Translations under genes and position numbers: made by a program
Notes under the pieces: model-generated
Told to the model about the DNA's origin: nothing
Database searches by the model: none
Seen by the model: the letters and a program-made list of their open reading frames with translations, nothing else
In this document: piece by piece, positions 1-8,835 of the stretch
Position numbering within the stretch: position 1 is the stretch's first letter
Layout of the letters: each line of letters opens with the position of its first letter
Assembly: GCA_031267895.1 (NCBI GenBank)
Contig: JAIRYF010000002.1
Span: 1-57,762 of the forward strand
From: Candidatus Methanoplasma glyptotermitis
GTDB taxonomy: Archaea; Thermoplasmatota; Thermoplasmata; Methanomassiliicoccales; Methanomethylophilaceae
Length of the DNA stretch: 57,762 nucleotides
Reading direction: 5' to 3'

Positions 1-530
1 CAACAGAAGACCTCATCACGGCATAGGTCTTCAGATCCCTGTCTTCGTCTACTTGGGAGGTTTAATAATCAAGGATATCATCACAGGCTCTAGCGTTCAC
101 GAAGTTCCTTGATAAGACATTGTCAAAAACTGCATTCAGAGCGTCCGCTTCTTCTTTCAGATCAGTGTGTGGGGGCTGATGTCCGATTTATCGGATGTGT
201 GCCAAGCCAGCAGAACAGGTTCGGCTGTGATCGAACCCCAAAGATCAGCAATGGTGTCCGAAACAAACAGTTCATAATAAGATCAGAAAGCCATATGAAA
301 AGAGAAAATTTGAAAAAACCATGTATCTATAATCGAATTTCGCGTGCCTGGATATCGGATATCGCTGCTGACCCGTACGCTCCGTGGAGAAATCTTCCGG
401 AATGCAAAAGAGAGGAAGAAAGTACACTGGGAAGTGTCAAAGGAGAAAAAATAAAAGGGAGACCGCCGCCTGCGGCGGTCTTTTGTGTTTACTTTCAGGT
501 ATGGAGAAATCAGTTTATTGTTTTCTTCCT
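1..530. other. Intergenic region downstream of the first surface-protein gene
   Basis: I see no credible gene here; the open frames have no family-like sequence. Two small inverted repeats lie at the left edge (8-bp arms at 6-13/25-32 and 68-75/106-113), which may be the end of a transcript entering from the left. Bases 383-460 are purine-rich and resemble the sequence downstream of the second surface-protein gene (about 20664-20755), so this trailer seems to have been duplicated with the gene. A strong hairpin sits at 461-480. Confidence 0.5.
461..480 (-). terminator. Strong GC hairpin, probable terminator of the LRR surface gene
   Basis: The two arms (gaccgccgc / gcggcggtc) pair perfectly around a minimal loop. 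T-rich sequence lies on both sides, so the hairpin could work in either direction. It lies 50 bp beyond the stop codon of the minus-strand surface protein. Matching hairpins, also next to a tcttgttt-like string, lie after the other two paralogues. Confidence 0.7.
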
Positions 531-3053
531 TCACTGTTCCTTTCTGCGTTTAACGGAGATCTGTCCCGTCAGAGCTGCAGCGGCACATGCGAGGATCGCT
601 GCCGCTATGGCAATCGGAATCCAATAGGATATGCTGCTGCCGGACCCGTTTCCCGGATTGCCTCCGTTTCCTGAACCGATTCCGGAATCGTCACCGTTAC
701 CGCCCGTGTCTTTGCTGTTGTCGCTGCTGCCGTTATTGGTACCGGAACCATCTCCTGGTACTGCATTTACAGTTACTCTGATACTGATATCGGAACGTAC
801 ATCGGATATTCTGTACCACCCGTCTGTCTGAAGAACAATCTTCGCATTTCCGGAAACAACGGAAGGATATGCAACATATCCTTCCGGTGTCTTCACCTTG
901 AAGATAAGATTCTCTCCTTCCGTTACGGTCACCGATGAAGATGCAGAAGAACCGTTAACGTATACGGGATAGTCAGAATCGGAATCAAATACAACAGTAT
1001 ACTGTATCAGATGACCTGATACCGTCAGCAGGATGTGATCCTTTACTTCAGATATGTTTAACGGATTATCTTTGGAATCGTACACCGGAGACTCCTGTCC
1101 TTCTGCAGACCACTTACCGAATGCGTATCCTCTTGACAGCGAAGCGGTTATGGTAAGAGCATCGCCGTGCGTTACGGTGAAGGGTCCGGTGTACTCCGTA
1201 TTGCTTCCGTTGTTGACGGTGTATTTTAAACCGGAGATTCCGGTTTCTTTCGCAAGGGTTACGGTGTACTTGATCTTTGAAGCGGATGCCGTGAGAGATA
1301 TTTTTCCGGAAACCGATGATATATCTAACGGATTACCGGATCCCAAACCTCCCGACCACGCTTTGAGTTCGTATCCTTCCTCGAACAGAGCGGTTATCGA
1401 AAGAGCGTCGCCGTGACTTACGGCGAACGGACCTGCATATGATACAGAAGAGCCGTCACCGACGGTGTATTTGAAACCGGAGATTCCGGTTTCTTTCGCA
1501 AGGGTTACGGTGTACTTGATCTTCGAAGCGGATGCCGTGAGGGATGTGTTTTCGAATACTGGTGATACAGTCAACGGATTACCGGACCCCGAACCTCCTG
1601 ACCATGCTTTGAATTCGTATCCTTTCGACAGCAAGGCGGTTATGGTGAGTTTATCGTCTTGTCCGACGATAAAGGGTTTGGTGTATTCTGTGCTACTGCC
1701 GTTGTTGATACTGTATTTGAAACCGGAGATTCCGGTTTCTTTCGCAAGGGTTACGATATACTTACCGGTCTCCCATCTCAACGTATCATCCCATATGAAT
1801 CTTGCATCTCTGTAACGCAGTTCTCTTCCCGCGGCTCCCGCTATGCCTCTGTCAGAGCCAGTATCGTTGGGGTCATACACACTGCTGATATCTCTGAGCG
1901 TCAGAGACTCCACTACCAATGCATCAGGCAGTGTCCAATTCAAGTTATTCGCCACGCCCTTTTTGAAATATGTATCTATAATGCCGCCCGCAGCGATTTT
2001 TCCGTTATTGTCAAGTCCGCCCGTGATTGTCACCGATTTTAATTTGGCGCAATCTAAGAATGCACGGCCACATATGGATGCACTGTCTGGCATGGTTACA
2101 GATTTCAAATTTTTGCAGTTCCGGAATGCAGAGTCGCCGATGGATGTCACACTGTCCGGTATGACAATGGATATCAGGCCAGTGCAGTCCCTGAATGCGT
2201 CATAGCTGCTGATGGATGTCACACTGTCCGGTATGTCAATGGTTTCCAGGCTGGCGCAACTCATAAATGAATAGCCATGTATTGATTTTACGGTTTCCGG
2301 TATCGTCACATGCTGAAGACTGACGCAGCCGCAAAACAGATACAGACCGATTGATTCCACACCAGCCGGTATTTTTATGGATTCCAGAGCTTTGCAGCCT
2401 GCAAACACATAGCTACTCATGAATGTCACGTTGTCCGGCATTGTTATGGCTTTGAGTTTGATGCAGTCTTGGAATACTCCCACGCCTATGGTGCTCATGG
2501 TATTGGGCATTGTCACATACTCAAGGCCAAAGCAATTTCTGAATGCACTTTCGCCGATGGTTTCCATATTTTTCGGCATGACAACGGAGGTTAATCCGGT
2601 GCAGCCCTGGAATGCGCTGTTGCCGATAGACATCACGCTGTTGCCTATTGTCACGGAGGTTAGGCTTTTGTAACCATTGAATGCGTGTCCGCCAATATGT
2701 GTCACATCTGGCCCTATAATGACACAATTTATGTTTGCTTCATGTTCATACCACGGTGCCCTGGTACCGGGGTTGACATAGTAGTCGTTCATTTTACCGG
2801 TGCCGGATACTGTGAGAACGCCGTCGTCCGTGAAAGTCCACGTCAATCCGCCTCCGCATGTACCGCTGTTGATGTCAACAGCATCCGATTCGTTCGGTTC
2901 GGGGTATGTTATGAAGAATGCCGTTGCGAGAAACAAAGCAACGGCAAACAATACTGCTATACTCAAACGGCTCGGAAAATTGTAATTTTTCCGCCCCCCG
3001 CCCATTTGTGGTTTGGGGGATGAAAGGGTTCCTTTCGAATACTTCATATTCAT
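531..3053 (-). CDS. BspA-type leucine-rich-repeat surface protein with InlB-type B repeats
   Basis: A secreted, membrane-anchored protein of 840 residues. Residues 29-50 form a hydrophobic signal/anchor (core SIAVLFAVALFLATAFF). Residues ~110-355 are about ten 23-residue LRR_5/BspA repeats (pattern LTSVxIPxSVTSIGxxAFxxC). Residues ~410-690 hold three to four Listeria-Bacteroides B repeats (YTVTLAKETGISGFKY...). A Gly/Asn/Ser-rich linker follows, then a C-terminal membrane helix (~809-830) and a basic tail. The start is supported by gggag 9 nt upstream and a TATA-like taaaata at about 3090. Such repeats generally act in adhesion; the ligand is unknown. A G-rich stretch in codons 17-21 (gggcggggggcgg) sits where the second paralogue has an uninterrupted 12-G run. 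Confidence 0.9.
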   Translation of the reverse strand: MNMKYSKGTLSSPKPQMGGGRKNYNFPSRLSIAVLFAVALFLATAFFITYPEPNESDAVDINSGTCGGGLTWTFTDDGVLTVSGTGKMNDYYVNPGTRAPWYEHEANINCVIIGPDVTHIGGHAFNGYKSLTSVTIGNSVMSIGNSAFQGCTGLTSVVMPKNMETIGESAFRNCFGLEYVTMPNTMSTIGVGVFQDCIKLKAITMPDNVTFMSSYVFAGCKALESIKIPAGVESIGLYLFCGCVSLQHVTIPETVKSIHGYSFMSCASLETIDIPDSVTSISSYDAFRDCTGLISIVIPDSVTSIGDSAFRNCKNLKSVTMPDSASICGRAFLDCAKLKSVTITGGLDNNGKIAAGGIIDTYFKKGVANNLNWTLPDALVVESLTLRDISSVYDPNDTGSDRGIAGAAGRELRYRDARFIWDDTLRWETGKYIVTLAKETGISGFKYSINNGSSTEYTKPFIVGQDDKLTITALLSKGYEFKAWSGGSGSGNPLTVSPVFENTSLTASASKIKYTVTLAKETGISGFKYTVGDGSSVSYAGPFAVSHGDALSITALFEEGYELKAWSGGLGSGNPLDISSVSGKISLTASASKIKYTVTLAKETGISGLKYTVNNGSNTEYTGPFTVTHGDALTITASLSRGYAFGKWSAEGQESPVYDSKDNPLNISEVKDHILLTVSGHLIQYTVVFDSDSDYPVYVNGSSASSSVTVTEGENLIFKVKTPEGYVAYPSVVSGNAKIVLQTDGWYRISDVRSDISIRVTVNAVPGDGSGTNNGSSDNSKDTGGNGDDSGIGSGNGGNPGNGSGSSISYWIPIAIAAAILACAAAALTGQISVKRRKEQ
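1055..1770 (-). repeat. DNA-level tandem B repeats inside the surface gene
   Basis: Near-identical blocks encoding YTVTLAKETGISGFKY recur at about 1228-1300, 1468-1540 and 1716-1765, with a period of about 240 bp. The identity at DNA level suggests recent duplication or gene conversion within the gene. Confidence 0.7.
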
Positions 3054-3485
3054 GAGTTATTACTCCCTATTTCTGTGCAATTACCGTATTTTACGGCATG
3101 CAATAACATATCCTAACTCATGTATATATAATCTGTGCATATTATACTAACAATAACATGTATCTATTCACAAAATTTGGTACTTTATGTTTTTATATAT
3201 CCATATACTACGTACTAAATAATTAAATATATATGAAAAAATACAAATACGTAGTAATTTCAGACCATAATTGACGATTTGGCGTGCGGACACGCGGTGC
3301 AACCGCAAAACAACCTCTCCCTGCATGCGGCCGCCTCCGTTCCGCTTCTCATTTCCCCACCGTTGTGATCGGAGGAAAGGTTGAGTATACGGACACCGCC
3401 GTTAATCAAACAGATATCAGCACATGAAAAAATGAATTACCACATATTCATATATTGAATATACAGTGCTACTCATAGTGAGATT
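3054..3485. promoter_or_regulatory. Divergent promoter region between the surface gene and the transporter
   Basis: 432 bp without a gene. The left part is very AT-rich. Near 3083-3097 a palindromic ccgtaaaatacgg contains a TATA-like element placed for the minus-strand surface gene. Near 3450-3463 a TATA-like tatattgaatata lies 25-32 nt before the TTG start of the transporter. The middle (about 3270-3370) is GC-richer with short inverted repeats but no family I can name. Confidence 0.5.
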
Positions 3486-4376
3486 TTGATCTTCGGAAAG
3501 AAAAGACTGCCTTACATGTCCGCATTCCTCGCCATATGCGTGGTGTGGGGACTGAGCCTTGTCGTTGCGTATGACCTTCTGGACACTGGTATTCCCCCGT
3601 TTTTCCTTATGGCCGTGACCTACGGTCTCGGTGCCCTGGTCCTTCTTCCCGCAAAAGCGGTCCGCAGATCCGCGAAAATCCGGCGCGGAGAATGGAAGTA
3701 CGGTGCGATTATAGGATTGGTGATCCTGGTAGCCTTCGGTCTTCAGACGGTCGGGCTGGAATACACGACACCGGCAAAGAGCGGTCTTCAGACGGTCCTG
3801 TATGTTCTGTTCGTGCCGATAATCGTCTCTGTGCTGCGCAGGAAACTGTCTGCAAGATCCATTGTCTTCGCAGTAATCGGGTTCGCCGGCATAGCGGTCA
3901 TGTCCGGTATCACCGGAGGAGACGCCTCCATGAATATCGGGGATGTTCTGACGATAATGTGCGCAGTCGCATTCGCGGCACAGTTCGTCATGCTGGAAAA
4001 ATACTCTTCCGGCCTGAATCCGGTCAATTTTACGTTTGTTCAGATGCTTACCGCCGCGGCCGTTGCAATCGTTATCAGTCTTGCCTTCGAGAGCGGCGAG
4101 TATGCCAGCATGGATCTTATCGGATCCTGGGTCGGTCTTCTGTTCATGGGGCTTATCGTGACAGGGCTCGGATTTTTCGTGCAGACTGCCGTCCAGAGAA
4201 AAATCCCTGCCACAACAATATCTGTGATGTGCTGCACCGAATCCGTATTCGCGCTGATCTTTTCCTGGTTTCTGGGTTACGACACCGTCACGAGTCCCCT
4301 GCTGATCGGTGCTGCCCTGATTATATTGTCGACGGTGCTGTCATCGGCATATGAAAACAGAGAACTCATGACCTGA
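3486..4376 (+). CDS. EamA/DMT-superfamily transporter
   Basis: An integral membrane exporter of 296 residues with about ten hydrophobic segments and the two-fold EamA repeat: residues ~8-135 and ~150-290 each look like a five-helix half. The family exports amino acids or other small metabolites; the substrate cannot be told from sequence. The chosen start is TTG at 3486, about 27 nt from a TATA-like element, which fits a leaderless transcript; ATG at 3516 (MSAFLAI) is the alternative. It appears to be a single-gene unit, with the convergent regulator gene just downstream. Confidence 0.88.
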   Translation: MIFGKKRLPYMSAFLAICVVWGLSLVVAYDLLDTGIPPFFLMAVTYGLGALVLLPAKAVRRSAKIRRGEWKYGAIIGLVILVAFGLQTVGLEYTTPAKSGLQTVLYVLFVPIIVSVLRRKLSARSIVFAVIGFAGIAVMSGITGGDASMNIGDVLTIMCAVAFAAQFVMLEKYSSGLNPVNFTFVQMLTAAAVAIVISLAFESGEYASMDLIGSWVGLLFMGLIVTGLGFFVQTAVQRKIPATTISVMCCTESVFALIFSWFLGYDTVTSPLLIGAALIILSTVLSSAYENRELMT

Positions 4377-4420
4377 CCTGTGCGGATCAATGATATCTGC
4401 TGCATTTGCACGCGTACCGG

Positions 4421-4723
4421 TCAGATCCGTCTTATCTCATTAATATGTCCGATAAGCCGGTCAAAACGATCCGGTAACTCCCGGATGAACTCCTCGTATC
4501 GGTCCGAAACCATGGCACCCTCGTTCGTGGCAACTATCAGTCCGTCCTTCTCGAGCAGTCTGAGCGAGTATCTGACTTTGTGTTTCGGTATGCCCAATAC
4601 CTCGGACAGCCTGATTATTCCGATAGGCTGCAACTCCTTGGTGACCCTAAGCATCTCAATGTGTCTGCCTATAAGGTCCGCCTCTTCGGCCGCACGGCCG
4701 AATATCGAGGTATCATTTCCCAT
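4421..4723 (-). CDS. Small winged-helix transcriptional regulator
   Basis: About 100 residues. The centre (IGIIRLSEVLGIPKHKVRYS) is a clear helix-turn-helix followed by a wing (LLEKDGLIVATNEGAMVSD), as in archaeal regulators that couple a winged helix to a short helical C-terminus. The frame is open to ATG at 4756, but an ATTAATAAA box inside those first codons lies about 26 nt before ATG 4723, so I prefer the shorter leaderless form. Target unknown; the transporter is convergent and the zinc-ribbon gene lies upstream on the same strand. Confidence 0.72.
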   Translation of the reverse strand: MGNDTSIFGRAAEEADLIGRHIEMLRVTKELQPIGIIRLSEVLGIPKHKVRYSLRLLEKDGLIVATNEGAMVSDRYEEFIRELPDRFDRLIGHINEIRRI

Positions 4724-4804
4724 GAGAGAAAGATGGCTCTGCTCTTTATTAATCATAGCGTCAGGCCGGCCGAAAACATCCGGGGGTCCGTTCGGGGGAC
4801 CGGT

Positions 4805-4972
4805 TCAGCGACCGTACCACTTCTGCTTTCCCCATTTCGAATAATTCTTCCAGTATCCCTGTGTGAAGGATCCGCAGCAGTCCAGAGCTTTCTTCTCAGC
4901 ATCGGGACCCCTGTGGACCTTGTAACAGTTGAGACACTGCCATCTGAGTTCGAGGGGCTTCTCTTTAACCAT
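4805..4972 (-). CDS. Zinc-ribbon miniprotein, unknown function
   Basis: 55 residues with CLNC ... CC spaced like a zinc ribbon, followed by an aromatic, basic tail (GYWKNYSKWGKQKWYGR). The start at ATG 4972 is preferred over ATG 5032 because a tttattaa TATA-like box lies 25-31 nt upstream, giving a leaderless transcript. The composition suggests nucleic-acid or protein binding; no enzyme family is recognised. Confidence 0.65.
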   Translation of the reverse strand: MVKEKPLELRWQCLNCYKVHRGPDAEKKALDCCGSFTQGYWKNYSKWGKQKWYGR

Positions 4973-6335
4973 CACCGACCCGATTGGCAAATCCGTTAAT
5001 AAATCTTGGCAAAGACATTCCGCACCAGTCACGGATTCAGAATTTGATTTATGCTTCTGCCATTCCGGTTACCGAAACTGAAAGACAATCAATATTTTGC
5101 AAAAACGAGGCTTATATTCAGATACAGCGTTAAAATTGGAACAAATATTCACTTAAGAATGTATGCTATTATATATCCTATATTCCTGTATTCTAAAAGG
5201 ACATTGTCTTGATCCAGCGGAACTCATACGTCGTGGGAGGAAAATGTATGAGCAGTAATTGCGCCGGGATTGTCTTTTCATGCTGGCATTCCCGGAAGTC
5301 ACGACAGTGTCCGTTCATTGCACCCTGCACCCGGCGGCGGCACAGTCATGATAAACGCGGATCGGATCCGAGATTCCGATGCCTCTCCTGTTACAGAAAT
5401 CAAATTACTCATCCGCCGGAAGACCGCGATACAACCGACAGGCTGAATGTAAGCACATGTACGCTGCATCCGAGCCGAATGACGCGCTGATCCGTGTCTG
5501 CAGACGGGGTGAGAGACTCTGCCAGCCGAAATTCTATCCGGCAGCCGGGACTTCGGATACTGTTCCGACATCAAAATCATTCTGTAACTCCGGGTTTACG
5601 GCGACGAAGAGGGAGAGCGCGGTATAGATCGGTGTGCGTTCCCCATCCATGCTACGACGGTAGCCGCTGGTATTTTAACGGATCGCAACATGGCCGTGAC
5701 AACAAAAAGCATGATTTCCGCGTATCTGTTTTCGAGGTCCGAAGCATCTGCGGCAGCAACAGAGCGTTTGGAATTCTCCCCGACTGCGGTCCCGGCACGT
5801 TGGTCCTCTCCTGCAAAGGATAAGAAATTCAGAGTCCTGACTGCTCGAATTTCAGAAAGGAACCACTCGAAGTGAAATTACGGCGGATCGGCCGTCGGAA
5901 CTTGCGAAGAACGGATTCTCTGCAGATTCGTGTGCCGTCCTCCATCTTAACAGGAGGGAGTATTCCGAACACTCCGCAACGTCTGCGAATGCCTGGAGCA
6001 TTCCGACACGAAACGGCTCGGACTCACTCTGCTCGCGGACCTCGGCTCATTCGTGCCCGGAATATGATCCCAAATACATAAACACCCGTCTATAGACGGC
6101 GGGACCTCTTCGATTTACTGTCTGCGACATATCTCCTCTCCACATTCTCCATATATCTCCCGAAACATACCTCGCATTTCCGCCGGCACCGTCCGTTCGA
6201 ACATGTGTTCAGGCAGCCGCATTCAAACTGCAATTCCCCTAGGACCCGGCACCCCTGATCTGTCGACAATATGTGCGAAAAACAGCATTTTCCCAATAAC
6301 AGTTATATAGTTTTCTATCCATTGGGGGAAACCTT
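4973..6335. other. Long gene-poor region, probably decayed sequence
   Basis: About 1.3 kb in which all open frames are short, rich in Arg/Ser/Cys and unlike any family I know, so I call no gene. Its right part ends in a motif typical of IS200/IS605 right ends (listed separately). An AT-rich block lies at 5140-5205, and a TATA-like gttatatag at 6302-6310 serves the gene at 6336. The region may be the remains of an insertion that lost its coding capacity. Confidence 0.5.
6074..6109 (+). mobile_element. Relic of an IS200/IS605 (TnpB) right end
   Basis: In the frame starting at 6071 the sequence encodes IHKHPSIDGGTS. This matches the peptide-like signature that many TnpB/IS605 right ends show, because the 3' hairpin (and omega-RNA) overlaps the end of tnpB. 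The DNA contains the perfect palindrome ccgtctatagacgg (6086-6099) followed by cggg, the expected subterminal hairpin. Upstream frames are broken by stops, so no transposase is left. Recognition is from memory of the family, without a database search. Confidence 0.45.
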
Positions 6336-6836
6336 ATGAACAGGATTAAGGTCATTAATGAGCCATCAGAATTGGTTCCGATGCTCCGATCTGTTGATAC
6401 GCCGGTGAAAAGAGATGTACTTAAAGAAGTGACCCTTGAATGGAAGACTGCCGACGATATCGAGAAGAAATTCGGTCCCGAAGGCAGAGACGCCATTGTA
6501 TTCTTTGAAAAGATGAAACTTGTGGAGACCAGATGGCTCTCGGTGGGCGGCAGCTATCCCGAGAAATCCTACCACACTTATTACACTTCGTTCAATATCA
6601 ACGCGCAGTGGCCCGTCTACGAGATCAGCGATGTCCTGGCAGCCGCCATGATGGGGGAGAAGGAATACGGGGAAATCGAGACCAATATACTTGCGGAGGT
6701 CGGCAAAGGCGGACGGTTCTCCGGCGATGTGGCGGAAGCACTCGGTCTTTCGTCGACGATGCTTAAGAGTCTCGTGAGAAGATCGGTGAAGATGGACTAC
6801 AGGGGTCACAGGATAGAGCTTATCAGAGAAGAGTAA
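6336..6836 (+). CDS. Helix-turn-helix regulator (ArsR-like), operon with trm56
   Basis: 166 residues with two winged-helix-like halves: residues ~24-60 (KRDVLKEVTLEWKTADDIEKK) and ~108-160 (GDVAEALGLSSTMLKSLVRR). This is the arrangement of small archaeal ArsR-type regulators. gggggaa lies 5 nt before ATG, and a TATA-like gttatatag lies about 30 nt upstream. Its stop is one base before the trm56 ATG, so it is the first gene of a three-gene operon. No cysteine metal site is seen; the ligand is unknown. Confidence 0.8.
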   Translation: MNRIKVINEPSELVPMLRSVDTPVKRDVLKEVTLEWKTADDIEKKFGPEGRDAIVFFEKMKLVETRWLSVGGSYPEKSYHTYYTSFNINAQWPVYEISDVLAAAMMGEKEYGEIETNILAEVGKGGRFSGDVAEALGLSSTMLKSLVRRSVKMDYRGHRIELIREE

Positions 6837-6837
6837 G

Positions 6838-7356
6838 ATGCCCGAAATCTGGATACTGAGGATAGGCCACCGTCCGCAGAGGGATAAACGGGTTACGACC
6901 CATGTCGCACTGTCCTCGCGCGCGCTCGGCGCATCCGGCATATTCATTGATACCGAGGACAAGACTCTCGAAAAGAATATCGGCAGCGTAGTCGGGCGTT
7001 TCGGCGGGAATTACAGCATCAGAACGGGAGTGCCGTGGAGAAGGATGCTGGAAGAATTCGACGGAGAGGTAATACACCTCACAATGTACGGACAGAGATT
7101 GGACGAGGCCCTTCCGAATATCCCGAGGGAAAAAGACCTGCTTGTGGTTGTCGGCGCGGAGAAGGTTCCCCCGGAGGTCTATCAGGCGGCGGACCGCAAC
7201 ATTTCCGTGGGAAACCAGCCGCATTCGGAGATAGCCGCACTGGCGATATTCCTGGACCGGCTGACAGACGGCAGGAATCTGTATTCTGATCGCAGCGGAC
7301 AAATGACGGTTGTGCCTAACGAGAGGGGGAAGACGGTTGTCTCAAAACATACCTGA
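6838..7356 (+). CDS. trm56: tRNA (cytidine(56)-2'-O)-methyltransferase Trm56
   Basis: 172 residues, a SPOUT-class enzyme specific to archaea that methylates the 2'-O of C56 in the T-loop of tRNA using S-adenosylmethionine. Matches are the N-terminus IWILRIGHRPQRDKRVTTHV, the central LTMYG, and the knot region LLVVVGAEKVPPEVY...NISVGNQPHSEIAALAIFLDRL, which forms the cofactor pocket. Length is usual for the family. Its 3' end overlaps the next gene by about 20 nt, indicating translational coupling. Confidence 0.95.
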   Translation: MPEIWILRIGHRPQRDKRVTTHVALSSRALGASGIFIDTEDKTLEKNIGSVVGRFGGNYSIRTGVPWRRMLEEFDGEVIHLTMYGQRLDEALPNIPREKDLLVVVGAEKVPPEVYQAADRNISVGNQPHSEIAALAIFLDRLTDGRNLYSDRSGQMTVVPNERGKTVVSKHT

Positions 7357-7906
7357 CGAGCAGGACTGCCTGCGAATACTGGAGGAAGCGGGATGCAGAA
7401 AACGCGTCATCGTGCACTGCTGCACAGTGGGTGCGGTCGCAGAGGAGATGCTCAGCGGCATAAAGGCAGATCGTCGGATGGTTATGGCAGGTTCGCTCCT
7501 GCACGACATAGGCAGGTCTGTCGACAACGGAATAATGCATGCACTGATAGGGAGCCAGATCATCGAAAGGATGGGTTATTCAGATGAGCTTGTCAGCATT
7601 ATCCGCAAACACACCGGTGCGGGACTCGACGGCTCCGACATCGCAGATATGGGACTCCCCCCCGGAGACTACATACCGCGGACTCTTGAAGAAAAGATTG
7701 TCGCGCACGCAGACAACCTGGTCAGCGACAACAGAGTGGTAGGCCATGTGCATTCGGCGGAAAAGCTGAGAAGCAAAGGCGCATTCAGAGGCGCAGACAG
7801 AATGGAAACTCTGCACTGGGAACTGTCGCGGCTTTACGGAATGGACCTGGATGTGATTCCCGACGTAATCGGAGAGTATCCCGAGCTCAGATGGATTTCA
7901 GACTGA
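7337..7906 (+). CDS. HD-domain phosphohydrolase (TIGR00295-type)
   Basis: 190 residues with HD-superfamily residues: H near VIVHC, the HD pair in LLHDIGR, then H in IIRKHTG and the D in AHADNLV. These fit a metal-dependent phosphohydrolase of the HDIG type, common in archaea next to trm56. The substrate is unknown. The start is TTG 7337: gaggggg lies about 8 nt upstream, and the frame's earlier TTG (7310) has no such site. The gene ends 9 nt past the stop of the convergent PRC-barrel gene. Confidence 0.85.
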   Translation: MSQNIPDEQDCLRILEEAGCRKRVIVHCCTVGAVAEEMLSGIKADRRMVMAGSLLHDIGRSVDNGIMHALIGSQIIERMGYSDELVSIIRKHTGAGLDGSDIADMGLPPGDYIPRTLEEKIVAHADNLVSDNRVVGHVHSAEKLRSKGAFRGADRMETLHWELSRLYGMDLDVIPDVIGEYPELRWISD

Positions 7907-8152
7907 CTCCGGGACTATCCTTTCATTCGGAAACCTGTTGAGTATTATCACGTCCCCGATACTCTGGACCCACCTCATGGGTATGCCTATCGATACTTTT
8001 TCGTCTGCCAGTGCAGGATTCGCATCCGAAACGAACAGCGCGTATACTTTCATATCTGCAATATCTATGACGATCTCGTCAGCGATGCCCACGAATATAC
8101 CCGACGGAGTGTAGATCTCCAGGCCCTTTATGTCGCTGATCCTCTCGAGCAT
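7898..8152 (-). CDS. PRC-barrel domain protein
   Basis: 84 residues forming a single PRC barrel: ISDIKGLEIYTPSGIFVGIADEIVIDI at the start, then GIPMRWVQSIGDVIIL near the end, which is the classic RimM-C/PRC pattern. Stand-alone archaeal PRC-barrel proteins are thought to mediate protein-protein contacts in RNA metabolism or cell division (family knowledge); the partner here is unknown. A second single-barrel protein lies at 12283-12519. Confidence 0.88.
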   Translation of the reverse strand: MLERISDIKGLEIYTPSGIFVGIADEIVIDIADMKVYALFVSDANPALADEKVSIGIPMRWVQSIGDVIILNRFPNERIVPESV

Positions 8153-8521
8153 TCGATATCCCGTCTCCGTTTCACGATCGCATCTGATGATTCCCCAGCG
8201 ATCGCTCAGGTGTGAGGGAAGAGGGATCCGGTATCAAATAACTTCGCTCTCCCGTTCCGCGGTCTTATCGCAAAGAAGGATCCGTGCCGTCATCGAAGCG
8301 TCGGACGGCGTATTGGATCCGAGTTTGACGCCTGTGCGGAATGCCGGCCTTGCTTTCGCTGATATCCCTCAGCTTGTGCACGGTTCGCCTGTTCCCGCTT
8401 TTTTATCAAGGGATCTGTCGATCGGTGTCCGTCCGGGGGCCTCCGGCACCGGAAAGGATCTCGGTCCGCTCTAAACATATATAACCTTTTATGATCATCG
8501 CGGTCGCAGAAGGCGGACATA
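8153..8521. promoter_or_regulatory. Intergenic region with the trxA promoter
   Basis: 369 bp without a convincing gene. A TATA-like catatataa at 8476-8484 lies about 40 nt before the thioredoxin ATG and is the likely promoter of the thioredoxin operon. The rest is GC-rich; I looked for RNase P and SRP RNA core motifs and did not find them. Confidence 0.5.
8476..8484 (+). promoter_or_regulatory. TATA-like box of the thioredoxin operon
   Basis: catatataa about 40 nt before the trxA ATG, a good archaeal TATA match. It predicts a transcript start near 8505-8510. Confidence 0.45.
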
Positions 8522-8833
8522 ATGGTCACTGAACTGACGGAAAGCACTTTTGACAGATTCGTAACGAATAACAGCATAGCGATCATAGACTGCTGGGCAC
8601 CTTGGTGCGGCCCGTGCCGGAGGATGACTCCCATAATGGAGGAACTTTCAGCAGAACTGAAAGACTCGGCGGGTGTTGCAAAACTCAATGTGGATGAAAA
8701 CCCCGCAATATCGGCAAAGTTCGGAATAAGGGCAATACCTACCCTGCTCATATTCAAGGAAGGTATCCTGGCCGAAACCCTCGTCGGACTCAGAGGAAAA
8801 GAAGATATCATGGAATATATCAAGACCGTCTGA
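8522..8833 (+). CDS. trxA: Thioredoxin
   Basis: 103 residues, a cytosolic dithiol-disulfide exchange protein. The active site WCGPC is at residues ~28-32, followed by the cis-proline segment (RAIPTLLIFKEG), all in canonical positions. Length is standard. It is followed two bases later by the reductase gene, so electron donor and acceptor are co-transcribed. Thioredoxins in methanogens reactivate oxidised enzymes. Confidence 0.97.
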   Translation: MVTELTESTFDRFVTNNSIAIIDCWAPWCGPCRRMTPIMEELSAELKDSAGVAKLNVDENPAISAKFGIRAIPTLLIFKEGILAETLVGLRGKEDIMEYIKTV

Positions 8834-8835
8834 AA

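Noticed and set aside
5209-5823. Open frames of 93 and 109 codons in the gene-poor region
   Set aside because: Rich in Arg/Cys/Ser with no domain pattern and no convincing start signals; treated as decayed sequence.
8153-8521. RNase P or SRP RNA gene in the trxA upstream region
   Set aside because: The length would fit, but the conserved RNase P P4 strands and the SRP helix-8 motif were not found on either strand.
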